Source: SAR86 cluster bacterium AG-422-O05
GTDB taxonomy: Bacteria > Pseudomonadota > Gammaproteobacteria > Magnimaribacterales > D2472
Assembly: GCA_003213495.1 (NCBI GenBank)
Contig: QCMW01000001.1
Coordinates: forward strand, 558,001 to 622,000
Direction of reading: 5' to 3'
DNA length: 64,000 nt
Part shown: piece by piece, positions 47,901-60,874 of the stretch
Layout of the letters: every line of letters begins with the position of its first letter
How positions within the stretch are numbered: position 1 is the stretch's first letter
The notes under the pieces: model-generated
Told to the model about the DNA's origin: nothing
Seen by the model: only the letters and a program-made list of their open reading frames with translations
Databases searched by the model: none
Position numbers and translations under genes: made by a program

Positions 47901-48656
47901 ATGTCAGATAGATTAAAAGATAAAGTTGGTTTAATTACTGGGGCTGCGCAAGGCTTGGGCAAAGAGATGGCAAAAGTTATGATCGCCCAAGGGGCAAATA
48001 TAGTAATAACTGATATTAATGAGCCTATTCTTGAAGAAGCTGCAAAAGAATTATCTTGTGAAAAAATTGTTCTTGATGTGACAAAAGAGAATCAATGGAA
48101 AAGTGTCATATCACAAATTGATAAACAATTCGGTTCATTGAATATATTAGTAAATAATGCTGGGATTGGTGGAGGAGGAGATGTTGAACATACTGATATA
48201 GATTCTTGGCATCAAGTTCATAGCGTAAATTTAGATTCAGTTTTTCTTGGTTGTAAGTATGCACTTCCATTAATGAGAGACTCTGGAAATGGATCAATAA
48301 TAAATATTTCATCGATGTCTGGAATTGTTGCCTCACACAATATGTCAGCATATAACTCTTCTAAGGCAGCTGTAAGGCATTTATCAAAATCAGTTGCACT
48401 TCATTGTGCTAAATCTACCAATACAGTGAGATGTAATTCTATTCATCCTGTATTTACAAGAACTGCTATGGTTCAGAGTATGATTGATTCTGCACCTGAT
48501 AGAAATATTGAAGAGAAGTTGGTAAAACAAATTCCGTTAAGAAAGTTAGCAGAACCGATTGATATTGCAAATGCAGCTCTATTTTTAGCATCAGATGAGT
48601 CCTCCTTTATAACTGGAACAGAATTGATTGTTGATGGAGGGTTAAGCGCCACATAA
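47901..48656 (+). CDS. Short-chain dehydrogenase/reductase (classical)
   Basis: 251 residues with all SDR elements: TGAAQGLG (13-20), NNAGIGGGG, the SSMSG catalytic Ser segment and YNSSK with Tyr and Lys. It ends in ITGTELIVDGGLSAT, typical of classical SDRs such as cyclopentanol or 3-hydroxyacyl dehydrogenases. The substrate is unknown. A Shine-Dalgarno (AGGAAA) precedes the ATG. tesB follows by 2 bases, hinting at fatty-acyl metabolism. Confidence 0.88.
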   Translation: MSDRLKDKVGLITGAAQGLGKEMAKVMIAQGANIVITDINEPILEEAAKELSCEKIVLDVTKENQWKSVISQIDKQFGSLNILVNNAGIGGGGDVEHTDIDSWHQVHSVNLDSVFLGCKYALPLMRDSGNGSIINISSMSGIVASHNMSAYNSSKAAVRHLSKSVALHCAKSTNTVRCNSIHPVFTRTAMVQSMIDSAPDRNIEEKLVKQIPLRKLAEPIDIANAALFLASDESSFITGTELIVDGGLSAT

Positions 48657-48658
48657 AA

Positions 48659-49530
48659 ATGACTGATAAAACTATTTTAGATAGGTCTTTAGGGCTTTTT
48701 AACTTGGAAAAAGTTGATAGAGACATCTTCTCATGGACTGGAAAAAATGTTGGATATAAAAGAATTTTTGGTGGACAAGTAATGGCGCAAACTCTTATTG
48801 CCGCATATAAAACAATTGATGTTGAGCATTATGCTCATTCTTTTCATTCATATTTTTTAAGACCAGGGAATATGGATAAATCAATAACATTTACAGTCGA
48901 CAGAATTAGAGATGGTAAAAGTTTTACAACAAGAACTGTGAAAGCAATTCAGGATGGAGAAGCTATATTTAATTGCTCAATTTCATTTCAAAAAAGAGAA
49001 AAAGGGTTAGAACATCAAATAGAGATGCCTAAAGTACCTGAACCAGAAACCTTAAAAAATGAACAACAAATTAAAGAAGAAGTCCTAGAAAAACTCAACA
49101 TGAAAAAAGAAGATATGCCAATGTTCATTCGTCAGAGAGAAATTGAGATGAGGCCGGTAGAAGAAGAAAATTATCTAAATCCTAAAAGATTACCTCCTTA
49201 CAAAAATACTTGGATTAGAACTGAGGGGAAGCTACCAAAAGATCAGATTATTCAACAGGCCTTTTTACTTTACATATCTGACATGGGTCTATTAGCGGCA
49301 GCTAATAACTCTGTTGGAGTGAATTTTTTAACTAAAAATTTTCAAAATGCTAGCCTAGACCATGCAATGTGGTTTCATAGGAAGTTAGATTTAGATGGTT
49401 GGTTTTTGTACACAATAGATAGCCCCATCACAAGAAATGCACGAGGCTTTTCAAGGGGCTCAATCTTTTCAAGAGATGGAAAACTAATAGCTTCATGTAC
49501 ACAAGAAGGCTTAATAAGACTTTGGAAGAA

Positions 49531-49534
<4 letters not shown>
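48659..49534 (+). CDS. tesB: Acyl-CoA thioesterase II
   Basis: 291 residues, a double hot-dog thioesterase. Conserved segments: YKRIFGGQVMAQTL, HSFHSYFLRPG, LDHAMWFHRKLD (catalytic Asp), DSPITRNARGFSRG (Thr/Ser) and ASCTQEGLIR (Gln). It hydrolyses medium- and long-chain acyl-CoA. Its 3' end overlaps the convergent hemE by 4 bases. Co-transcribed with the preceding SDR. Confidence 0.95.
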
Positions 49535-52232
<2,698 letters not shown>

Positions 52233-52244
52233 TTACAAAGTGTG

Positions 52245-52263
52245 AGTATGACATAGTATGACA
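52245..52263. repeat. Direct repeat in the gltD-gltB divergent promoter region
   Basis: AGTATGACA occurs twice with a 10-base period (52245-52253 and 52255-52263), one helical turn apart, in the 101 bases between the gltD and gltB start codons. This suits cooperative binding by a regulator on one DNA face, but the regulator is unknown. Confidence 0.55.
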
Positions 52264-52330
52264 CTTTTTAATGAAATAATAAATTTTTTTGTGCTAATAT
52301 CGATTTGTACTAGATTTTTAAACCTTAATA

Positions 52331-55300
52331 ATGCCAAAACTTTATAAAAAAGATTCTTTTAAAGATAATTGTGGCTTTGGTCTTATAGCTAATCTTCAAG
52401 GCAGACCGTCACGAAAAATAGTCATGGATTCTATTGAGGCGCTTAAGAGCATGACACATAGGGGTGGCATTGGTTCTGACGGTAAAACTGGAGACGGTTG
52501 CGGCTTAATGCTCAACATAAATAAAGATTTTTTTATAAAGGCTATTAAAGACGAACAAAATATTAATCTTTCAAATAGATTTGCAATTGGACAGCTTTTC
52601 TACTTTGAAGACTTCCAATTAGTTAAATCTAAAATAAAAAAAATACTCAATGAAGAAGGTTTAAAGTTGGTTGCAAAAAGAGATGTGCCAATAAATAAAG
52701 ATATATTAGGCCATATTGCACTAGATTGTATTCCTAACATTTATCAAATTTTTATCGAATCAAATAACAATATGTCAGATGATGAGTTCGAAACAGCTTT
52801 GCTTCAGTCAAGGAAATTTATTGAGGAAATTCATTTAAATGATGAAAAATTATATTTTTGCAGCTTTTCTTCAAAAACGATTATATACAAAGGCTTGATG
52901 CTCCCTAGTGACATTGAAAATTTTTATATTGATCTTCAATCAAAACAATTTACATCATCTATTTGCGTCTTTCATCAAAGATTTTCAACCAATACAAGTC
53001 CTAGGTGGTATCTAGCTCAACCCTTTAGACTCTTGGCTCATAATGGAGAAATTAATGCAATAAGAGGAAATCGAAATTGGTCTCGGGCAAGGTCGAATAA
53101 TTTTGAAACAATAAATATTCCAAAGATTCAAAAGTTTAAACAAATCGTAAATGAGACAGGTTCAGATTCTTCTGCACTGGATAATATGCTCGAAATTCTG
53201 GTGTCAGGCGGAATTAATATTTTGAAATCAATAAGAATGATTATTCCACCGGCATGGCAAAACGCTCAACTTATAGATCCTGATGTCAGAAGTTTTCATG
53301 AATACAACTCAATGCATATGGAGCCCTGGGATGGACCCGCGGGTATAGTAATGTCAGATGGCAAGTGGGCAATATGTGTTCTTGATAGGAATGGACTTAG
53401 GCCTGCGAGATATCAAATTGATAATCTAAACAATATCACTATAGCTTCTGAAACTGGAGTAAATCCTGTTCATGATGAAAACATAAAATCAAAAGGAAGG
53501 ATTTCACCAGGGGGCTTATTAGCAATAAATACTGAAAATTCAGAAATTTTATCCGGAGAAGATGTTGATGATGCTCTTAAAAATGGAGCAACCTACAGAA
53601 GATGGTTAAAAGATAATGCAATTTACATTGAGTCAAGTCTTGATAAATATGAAGGCCCAGGACTTAAAAAAATTAGTTCAGAAGAATTTAAAATATCATC
53701 CAAACTTTTTTTACTTTATAAAGAGGAAAGAACTTCTGTGATTAAGCCCTTGGCAATTGATTCTCAAGAAGGTACTGGATCAATGGGTGATGATACTGCT
53801 CTTGCTGTTATGAGCAAAATGCACAGACAAATTTACGATTATTTTAGACAGCAATTTGCACAAGTAACCAATCCACCAATTGATTCTTTAAGGGAATCGA
53901 GTGTAATGTCATTAGAAACTTGCTTTGGACCAGAATTAAACGTGTTCGAAGAGAGTCCTGAACATGCAAAAAGACTTGTAATCTCATCACCAGTTTTATC
54001 ACATAAAAAACTTCAATCTATTTTGATTAACTCCTACTTTAAATGTGATGAAATTAAATTAGCATATAAAAAAGATGATGGCCTAAAAAGCGCATTAAAA
54101 CTTCTTCAAAAGAAGGCAGTAGATAGTATTAAAAAAGGCAATACTATTATTCATTTAGATGAATCTTTACCAGATAAAAATAGTATTCCTATAAATTCTT
54201 TACTTGCTGTTGGATGTGTTCATCAAAAACTTGTTGAACTTGGTTTAAGATCAAAAGCAAATATCATAGTAACATCTTCCTCAGCTAGAGATACTCATCA
54301 AATTGCATGCTTGATTGGTTTTGGCGCTACAGCTGTTTATCCCACCCTTGCTTATCAAACAATTCTTGATCTTACAGAAAGAAATGAGCTTAAAGGCTCT
54401 CCTCATGAAAATTGTGCGAGATATAGGAAGGGTGTTAATAAAGGACTTTTAAAGATAATTTCAAAAATGGGTATATCTACAATATCAAGTTATAGAGGCT
54501 CTCAGCTCTTCGAGATTATAGGTCTCAATAGTGATGTTGTTGATTTATGTTTTACAAATACTGAAAGCAGAATAGGGGGAAAGAATCTAGAAGCACTTGA
54601 TAAAGAAATTAAGGCTTTGAATGATTATGCTAGATCTAACTTATCAGAAATTAATGTAGGTGGTCTTTTAAAGTATGTTCATGGAGGTGAATATCATACT
54701 TATAACCCTGAAATAGTAAAAAAATTACAAGAAGCAGTTTCAACAGGTTCACAAGAAATTTACAACGAATATGCTAATCTTGTTGATAGCAGACCTCCTG
54801 CAATGCTAAGAGATCTGCTCCAGTTAGAAGAAGTAAGTAAAAGAGTTAATAAAAAATCAAATTTGGAATCTATTGATAGCATCATAAAAAGATTTGATTC
54901 GGCTGGCATGAGTTTAGGCTCATTATCACCGAAAGCTCATGAAACTCTTGCCGAGGCAATGAATACTCTCGGCGCTAGGTCAAATTCCGGAGAAGGAGGT
55001 GAGGGTAAGCACCGATACGGCACTTTAAAAATGTCCAAGATTAAACAGGTAGCATCTGGAAGATTCGGTGTTACACCACATTATTTAGTAAATGCTGAGG
55101 TCCTTCAAATTAAGATCGCTCAAGGCGCAAAACCAGGAGAGGGCGGTCAACTGCCTGGTGGAAAAGTTAATAAGCTAATAGCTGAACTAAGATACTCAAC
55201 TCCAGGTATAACTTTAATTTCTCCTCCACCTCACCATGATATTTACTCAATAGAAGACTTAGCTCAACTTATATATGACCTTAAACAAGTTAATCCAAAA

Positions 55301-56761
55301 GCATTGGTTTCTGTGAAACTTGTATCTGAGCCAGGAGTTGGAACTATAGCAACAGGTGTAGCCAAAGCATATGCTGATTTAATTACAATATCTGGACACG
55401 ATGGAGGTACAGGCGCAAGTCCACTGACGTCTATTAGGTATGCTGGATCTCCATGGGAATTAGGTTTAGCCGAGTCACATCAAAGTTTGAGAGATGCAGG
55501 ACTCAGACATAAAGTCAGATTACAAACAGACGGTGGGATGAAAACTGGTTTGGATGTAGTTAAAGCTGCAATTCTTGGTGCTGAATCATTTGGCTTTGGC
55601 ACAGGACCAATGATTTCTATGGGTTGCAAATACTTAAGAATATGTCATTTAAATAATTGTGCCACAGGAGTAGCTACACAAAGAAAAGATCTTATCGATC
55701 AACACTTTATTGGCGAGAAAGAAAAAGTTATAAATTATTTTAAATTTATAGCTAACGATGTAAGAGAGCATTTAAGAAAAATTGGTGTAAACAAACTTGA
55801 AGATATTATTGGACAAACACAATACTTAAAACAGTTAGCTGATATAGAAGATCAATATAAATCAATTGATTTATCAGGCCTTCTAGAGAAAGATAATGAA
55901 AACGCTGAATCATATTTCTGTACAGTAGAAAGAAATGATCCATGGGACAAAGGGATGCTATCACAAAAAATAATTAAACAATCAAAGAAGATCATTGATG
56001 ATAAAAAGAAAGGAACTCTAAACTTTAATATTTCAAACACTGATAGATCTATTGGCGCCAGAATTTCTGGATATATTGCTGAAAGATTTGGTGAAGAGGG
56101 CCTCTCAAAAAAACTTTCATTAAAGTTTAATGGATCTGCTGGACAAAGTTTTGGATGCTGGAATGCTAATAATTTACATCTTATTTTAAATGGTGATGCA
56201 AATGATTATGTTGGTAAAGGTATGAATGGCGGAAGAATTATTATCAAAAATAATGCTGAATATGCCTCAAATAGAACTTCCGTTCTTGCAGGTAATACCT
56301 GTCTTTATGGCGCTACAGGAGGAGAATTATTTATATCTGGTTCTGTTGGAGAAAGATTTGCTGTAAGAAATTCAGGTGCAAGTGCTGTCATCGAAGGAGC
56401 TGGAGATCATTGCTGTGAATATATGACAGGAGGACATGTCACGGTTCTGGGATCTGTTGGATTAAATTTTGGAGCAGGAATGACTGGTGGTTTTGCATAT
56501 GTTCTTGATGAAGATAGAACATTTTTTGACAAGTGTAATAGAGGATTAGTGAATTTAGAAAGAATTTCAATGGAAGAAATGCAACCTCACAGAAAATTTT
56601 TAAAAGAAATTCTTCGAAAACACTTCAAATATACAAAAAGCTCCAGGGCAAAATTAATAATTGATGATTTTGAAAGATACGAGCCATATTTTTGGCTTGT
56701 AATACCAGCAGCTGTAAACATCCAAGATTTACTAAAGGCGACAACTGCCAACGCAGCATAA
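52331..56761 (+). CDS. gltB: Glutamate synthase (NADPH) large subunit
   Basis: 1476 residues. The short N-terminal propeptide ends before C14 (DNCGFGLIA), the nucleophile of the glutaminase domain. Then come the central domain, the FMN-binding synthase domain with SNSGEGGEGKHRYG, HDGGTGASPL and the [3Fe-4S] cysteines C1099, C1105 and C1110 (GCKYLRICHLNNCATG), and the C-terminal GXGXG beta-helix (about 1230-1440). It makes two glutamates from glutamine and 2-oxoglutarate. It is divergent from gltD, unlike the usual gltB-gltD operon, and convergent with aroB. Confidence 0.97.
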   Translation: MPKLYKKDSFKDNCGFGLIANLQGRPSRKIVMDSIEALKSMTHRGGIGSDGKTGDGCGLMLNINKDFFIKAIKDEQNINLSNRFAIGQLFYFEDFQLVKSKIKKILNEEGLKLVAKRDVPINKDILGHIALDCIPNIYQIFIESNNNMSDDEFETALLQSRKFIEEIHLNDEKLYFCSFSSKTIIYKGLMLPSDIENFYIDLQSKQFTSSICVFHQRFSTNTSPRWYLAQPFRLLAHNGEINAIRGNRNWSRARSNNFETINIPKIQKFKQIVNETGSDSSALDNMLEILVSGGINILKSIRMIIPPAWQNAQLIDPDVRSFHEYNSMHMEPWDGPAGIVMSDGKWAICVLDRNGLRPARYQIDNLNNITIASETGVNPVHDENIKSKGRISPGGLLAINTENSEILSGEDVDDALKNGATYRRWLKDNAIYIESSLDKYEGPGLKKISSEEFKISSKLFLLYKEERTSVIKPLAIDSQEGTGSMGDDTALAVMSKMHRQIYDYFRQQFAQVTNPPIDSLRESSVMSLETCFGPELNVFEESPEHAKRLVISSPVLSHKKLQSILINSYFKCDEIKLAYKKDDGLKSALKLLQKKAVDSIKKGNTIIHLDESLPDKNSIPINSLLAVGCVHQKLVELGLRSKANIIVTSSSARDTHQIACLIGFGATAVYPTLAYQTILDLTERNELKGSPHENCARYRKGVNKGLLKIISKMGISTISSYRGSQLFEIIGLNSDVVDLCFTNTESRIGGKNLEALDKEIKALNDYARSNLSEINVGGLLKYVHGGEYHTYNPEIVKKLQEAVSTGSQEIYNEYANLVDSRPPAMLRDLLQLEEVSKRVNKKSNLESIDSIIKRFDSAGMSLGSLSPKAHETLAEAMNTLGARSNSGEGGEGKHRYGTLKMSKIKQVASGRFGVTPHYLVNAEVLQIKIAQGAKPGEGGQLPGGKVNKLIAELRYSTPGITLISPPPHHDIYSIEDLAQLIYDLKQVNPKALVSVKLVSEPGVGTIATGVAKAYADLITISGHDGGTGASPLTSIRYAGSPWELGLAESHQSLRDAGLRHKVRLQTDGGMKTGLDVVKAAILGAESFGFGTGPMISMGCKYLRICHLNNCATGVATQRKDLIDQHFIGEKEKVINYFKFIANDVREHLRKIGVNKLEDIIGQTQYLKQLADIEDQYKSIDLSGLLEKDNENAESYFCTVERNDPWDKGMLSQKIIKQSKKIIDDKKKGTLNFNISNTDRSIGARISGYIAERFGEEGLSKKLSLKFNGSAGQSFGCWNANNLHLILNGDANDYVGKGMNGGRIIIKNNAEYASNRTSVLAGNTCLYGATGGELFISGSVGERFAVRNSGASAVIEGAGDHCCEYMTGGHVTVLGSVGLNFGAGMTGGFAYVLDEDRTFFDKCNRGLVNLERISMEEMQPHRKFLKEILRKHFKYTKSSRAKLIIDDFERYEPYFWLVIPAAVNIQDLLKATTANAA

Positions 56762-56763
56762 TA

Positions 56764-57828
56764 TTATTTGAAAGCTTTTCTAATATTATTTTGATCAAAT
56801 TGGTCTGTTTTAAAAGCTTTAAATTTTTGGTTAATTAAAATTAAATTTAGCTTACCATCTGCTACTTTTTTATCATTAAAAATATATTTTTTTAATTCTG
56901 AAAATTTATATTTTGAATAATTTGTATCAAGACCTAAAGAATCTATTAAATTAATAATATTATCTAGCTGATGATCTTTTATCAAACCTTCATAAAGAGA
57001 TATTTTAGATGCAATAATCATTCCAAGTGTTATGGCGGCTCCATGACTTATTTTTTTATAATTTGTATGAGCTTCGATAGCATGTCCAAATGTGTGTCCA
57101 AAGTTAAGTATTGCTCTAATGCCGCTTTCTTTTTCGTCTTTTGTAACTATCTTTGATTTAGTTTTGATAGATTCTTCAATTATTTTTAGAAGAATTTTGT
57201 TATCACGGTTTAATATTTTTGTAGTATTTGACTGCAGTAAAGTTCTAAGTTTTTCATTGTCGATCAAAGAATATTTTATTACTTCTCCCAAACCAGATTT
57301 ATATTCCTCTTCACTTAAAGTTTTTAAAAATCTTGTTGATATAAAAACAGCTCTTGGGTTGTAGAAAGCACCAACTAAATTTTTACCTTCAGGAATATTA
57401 ATTGCCGTTTTGCCACCTACTGATGAATCTACTTGAGAAAGAAGAGTAGTTGGAATTTGAATATAATCAATACCTCTTAGAAAAGATGATGCAGCAAATC
57501 CTGAAATATCTCCCACAACACCCCCACCAAAGGCTATTATTATATCCGTTCTGGAAAAATTGAGCCTAATAAGTTTTTTAATAATTTCTTGAAAAATTTT
57601 AAATGATTTTGAAGCCTCCCCCTGTGGAATAGTATGCAAATAAACTCTAGCATTTTTAATTTTTACTTTTAGAGCTTTAATATATTTCTTTGGTATACCT
57701 GAATCTGTAATAATCAGTACTTTAGATGTTTTATTAATATATTTATTAAGTTCAATTGATGGAATTATTTTATTCGTAATGAATATTTTATATTTTGAGT
57801 TATTTTTTCCAGCGTATTTTTCTATCAC
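56764..57828 (-). CDS. aroB: 3-dehydroquinate synthase
   Basis: 354 residues from a GTG start. Signatures: GGGVVGDISGFAASSFLRG (NAD and substrate), PTTLLSQVDSSVGGKTAIN, GLGEVIKYSLI, LNFGHTFGHAIEA with zinc-binding His, and KKVADGKLNLILI. It makes dehydroquinate in the shikimate pathway with NAD and zinc. It starts 3 bases after aroK, in the conserved aroKB pair. Confidence 0.96.
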   Translation of the reverse strand: MIEKYAGKNNSKYKIFITNKIIPSIELNKYINKTSKVLIITDSGIPKKYIKALKVKIKNARVYLHTIPQGEASKSFKIFQEIIKKLIRLNFSRTDIIIAFGGGVVGDISGFAASSFLRGIDYIQIPTTLLSQVDSSVGGKTAINIPEGKNLVGAFYNPRAVFISTRFLKTLSEEEYKSGLGEVIKYSLIDNEKLRTLLQSNTTKILNRDNKILLKIIEESIKTKSKIVTKDEKESGIRAILNFGHTFGHAIEAHTNYKKISHGAAITLGMIIASKISLYEGLIKDHQLDNIINLIDSLGLDTNYSKYKFSELKKYIFNDKKVADGKLNLILINQKFKAFKTDQFDQNNIRKAFK

Positions 57829-57831
57829 AGT

Positions 57832-58335
57832 TTATGCCTTGACCAAATTAACTATTTCGGAAGCAACTTCCTGACTTGATTTATTCTCAGTATCTACCAC
57901 GTAATCCGCAACGCTATGATACAAATTTTCTCTTTCTTGATGAAGTTTTGTAAGAATTTTTGTTGGATCTCCTTTTTTTAGAAGAGGCCTATCTTTGTCT
58001 TTAGAAGTTCTTTCAACTTGAATGTAAATTGGAGTTGATAAAAAAAATACAGTTCCTCTTGAAGACAAAAGCTCTCTATTATTATCTGATAAGATTATTC
58101 CTCCACCAGTTGAAAGGACAATAGAATTTTTCTGAACCATTTCTAAAAGAATATCGCTTTCTCTTTTTCTAAAGCCTTCCTCACCCTCTAGATCGAAAAT
58201 CCAATCTATAGATGCGCCAGTCCTTAATTCTATTTCTTCATCAGTATCAAAAAAATTTAAAAACAATTCGTCAGACAAAATTTTTCCTACTGTTGATTTA
58301 CCAGAACCCATTGGACCTATAATAAAAATATTCAT
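57832..58335 (-). CDS. aroK: Shikimate kinase
   Basis: 167 residues from ATG 58335; a longer GTG frame from 58383 lacks conserved sequence. Walker A GPMGSGKST, DTDEEIE (shikimate binding Asp), GFRKRE, STGGGI and DRPLL are family signatures. It phosphorylates shikimate with ATP. Upstream, the divergent PBP1A gene is about 100 bases away. In other gammaproteobacteria pilMNOPQ lies here; those genes are missing. Confidence 0.95.
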   Translation of the reverse strand: MNIFIIGPMGSGKSTVGKILSDELFLNFFDTDEEIELRTGASIDWIFDLEGEEGFRKRESDILLEMVQKNSIVLSTGGGIILSDNNRELLSSRGTVFFLSTPIYIQVERTSKDKDRPLLKKGDPTKILTKLHQERENLYHSVADYVVDTENKSSQEVASEIVNLVKA

Positions 58336-58435
58336 AGTTTTAAATTTAAGCCGAGATTTTAACATCTCATACAATAAATTCACTTTTTAAATTTTAAATG
58401 ATGTATTCTGAGAAAATTACCCTTTAAAATATGTT

Positions 58436-60874
58436 ATGCGTAAGTTAATTGATTTTGGTTTTCATTTTGGAGTTTTTATATCTTTAACTTCAATAATTGT
58501 CTTGTTAGCCACTTATTTAGCATATAAACCAAATTTACCTGAAATTAAATATGTTGATGAGTCACAATTACAAATGCCTCTTAAGGTGTTTACTCAAGAT
58601 GGAGTATTGATTGGAGAATTTGGTGAAATAAAAAGAAGATCAATTGATTATGACGATATTCCTAAAGATATTAAAAATGCTTTTCTTGCTGCAGAAGATG
58701 ACAACTTTTTTAATCATCAAGGAATTAGTTATTCAGGATTAGTAAGATCTTTCATTAGATGTTTGAGTTCATCTGGCTGTCAGGGCGGTGGTGGAACGAT
58801 AACAATGCAGGTTGTAAGAGGTTATCTATTAACAAGAGAACAGACAATAACAAGAAAGATTAAAGAAATTTTTCTTGCACTAGAGTTAGAGGGAAACGCT
58901 ACAAAAGAAGAAATTTTTGAATTATATGTAAACAGAATCTTTTTGGGTAATAGATCATATGGTATCAAGGCTGCATCTAATACATATTTTAATAAAGAAT
59001 TGAATGAATTAACTATAGCGGAGTCTGCAACGATAGCTTCTATGGCTCAACTTCCATCAAGAGTAAATCCAGTTAAAAATCCAAGAAGAACAAAGCAAAG
59101 AAGAAACTGGATATTATCCAGAATGCTTTTATTAGACTATATTGATGAAGAACAATACTCTCAAGCGATTTCAGAAGAAATCAAGATAGTTAAAAATATA
59201 AATATATATGACGTCGACGGAGGCCACCTTGCTGAACTAGCAAGGCAAGAGGTAATAAGCAGATATGGACTTAAGGCATATTCAGAAGGGTGGTCTGTTT
59301 ATACAACGTTAGATTCAAAATCACAAAATAAGGCAAAAAGTAGTCTCATAGATCAATTATATGCATATGACAGAAGACATGGCTGGAAAGAGCCTAATAA
59401 CTATTCTGATATATTTAATGAACAAGAAATTAAATCATTATCTTTACTTGATTTGGACTTTCTCTTCAATAGTGAGTACATAAATAATATTGATTATGAC
59501 TCAAGTTTAATATCGAATAAATTACTTTCAATTTTTGACTTATATCCTTTTTATAATTCCCACATCAAAACAATCGTAATTGATGTCAAGGAAAATGAGT
59601 TTTTAGCGATTAACAATAACTTTGAGATTATTAAAGTGAATTGGTCAAATGAATATGAGTGGGCAAGAAAAAGAATATCTATAAATGAATTAGACTCAAA
59701 ACCAAAAAATTTTAATGATATATTAAACTTTGGAGACTTTGTTTATTTGAAAATAAATGAAGATTTTTATACCTTAGATCAAATTCCAGATGCTGAAGCA
59801 TCATTAATATCTATAAATCCAAAATCAGGTGAAATAATTGCTTACATTGGGGGTAAGAATTTTGAAGCCAGTAATTTTGATAGAGTTAAACTTTCTTTTC
59901 CTCAATCTGGATCAAGCTTCAAACCTTTTATTTATTCAGCAGCTCTAGCAAATGGATATAACCTCTCTAGCATTATTAATGATGCTCCAATTGTTTTTGA
60001 AGATGAGAATCTTGAGAGTATATGGAAGCCTCAAAACTATACTGGTGAATTTTATGGCCCAATATCTTTAAGGGATGCTCTAATAAAATCAGTAAATATT
60101 GTATCAATAAAACTACTTAGAGAAATGGGACTTAATAATACTCACAAATATTTGGAAAATTTTGGATTTTCAGAAAATCGTTTGCCAAATGATCTTTCAC
60201 TTGCTCTTGGTTCTGGCAACTTTTCCCCTGCAGAGATGGTTAGAGCATATAGCGTAATTGCAAATAATGGAAAAATATCAAATATCCACTATATCGATAC
60301 TATTGAGGATAGATTCGGAAAAACTATCTTCTCTCAGGAAGAATTTAATAAAAATAATAAAACATTAGATATTATTGCCTTTCCTTGGTTAGACACAATT
60401 GAGATGAATGTGAATAAGCCCTACTATTTATTAGAACCCACAGAAAATAAAGAGCTAGTCATTGATCCAAGAGTGTCTTTTTTAATGAATGATGTGCTTA
60501 AGGGCTTTATGAAAAATGGAGTTGCTGGAAGAAAGTCAAGATTTCTTAATAGAGATGATATAGCTGGGAAAACAGGCACGACAAATGATTCAGTTAGCAC
60601 TTGGTTCTCTGGATATCACTCTGATCTTGTTACAACAGTATGGGTAGGTACTGATGATTTTTCTTCGCTTGGAGAAAACGAGTATGGTTCGACCATTGCT
60701 TTGCCGATATGGATAAATTACATGGATTATAAGTTAGAGTCTCTTGGAACTGCTTCAGAAGAAATGCCCGAAAAAATATCTTTTGTTAGAGTAAATAAAA
60801 TCACTGGAGAGTTAGATGAAGATCCAAATGGAGATTTTTACTTTGAGTTATTTCTTGATGAAAACATAAATTAA
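58436..60874 (+). CDS. mrcA: Penicillin-binding protein 1A
   Basis: 812 residues. An N-terminal membrane helix (about 9-30), a GT51 glycosyltransferase domain with catalytic E87 (AAEDDNFFNHQG) and GGGGTITMQ, an OB/ODD-type insert (about 310-450) typical of PBP1A, and a transpeptidase domain with S493-x2-K496 (SGSSFKPF), SVN and KTG (712-714). It polymerises and cross-links peptidoglycan in the periplasm. A TAAAAT element 5 bases before the ATG hints at a leaderless start. Convergent with slmA (4-base overlap). Confidence 0.96.
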   Translation: MRKLIDFGFHFGVFISLTSIIVLLATYLAYKPNLPEIKYVDESQLQMPLKVFTQDGVLIGEFGEIKRRSIDYDDIPKDIKNAFLAAEDDNFFNHQGISYSGLVRSFIRCLSSSGCQGGGGTITMQVVRGYLLTREQTITRKIKEIFLALELEGNATKEEIFELYVNRIFLGNRSYGIKAASNTYFNKELNELTIAESATIASMAQLPSRVNPVKNPRRTKQRRNWILSRMLLLDYIDEEQYSQAISEEIKIVKNINIYDVDGGHLAELARQEVISRYGLKAYSEGWSVYTTLDSKSQNKAKSSLIDQLYAYDRRHGWKEPNNYSDIFNEQEIKSLSLLDLDFLFNSEYINNIDYDSSLISNKLLSIFDLYPFYNSHIKTIVIDVKENEFLAINNNFEIIKVNWSNEYEWARKRISINELDSKPKNFNDILNFGDFVYLKINEDFYTLDQIPDAEASLISINPKSGEIIAYIGGKNFEASNFDRVKLSFPQSGSSFKPFIYSAALANGYNLSSIINDAPIVFEDENLESIWKPQNYTGEFYGPISLRDALIKSVNIVSIKLLREMGLNNTHKYLENFGFSENRLPNDLSLALGSGNFSPAEMVRAYSVIANNGKISNIHYIDTIEDRFGKTIFSQEEFNKNNKTLDIIAFPWLDTIEMNVNKPYYLLEPTENKELVIDPRVSFLMNDVLKGFMKNGVAGRKSRFLNRDDIAGKTGTTNDSVSTWFSGYHSDLVTTVWVGTDDFSSLGENEYGSTIALPIWINYMDYKLESLGTASEEMPEKISFVRVNKITGELDEDPNGDFYFELFLDENIN

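Noticed and set aside
58336-58383. GTG 58383 as start of aroK
   Set aside because: The 16 added residues are not conserved and shikimate kinases begin close to the Walker A strand, as from ATG 58335.
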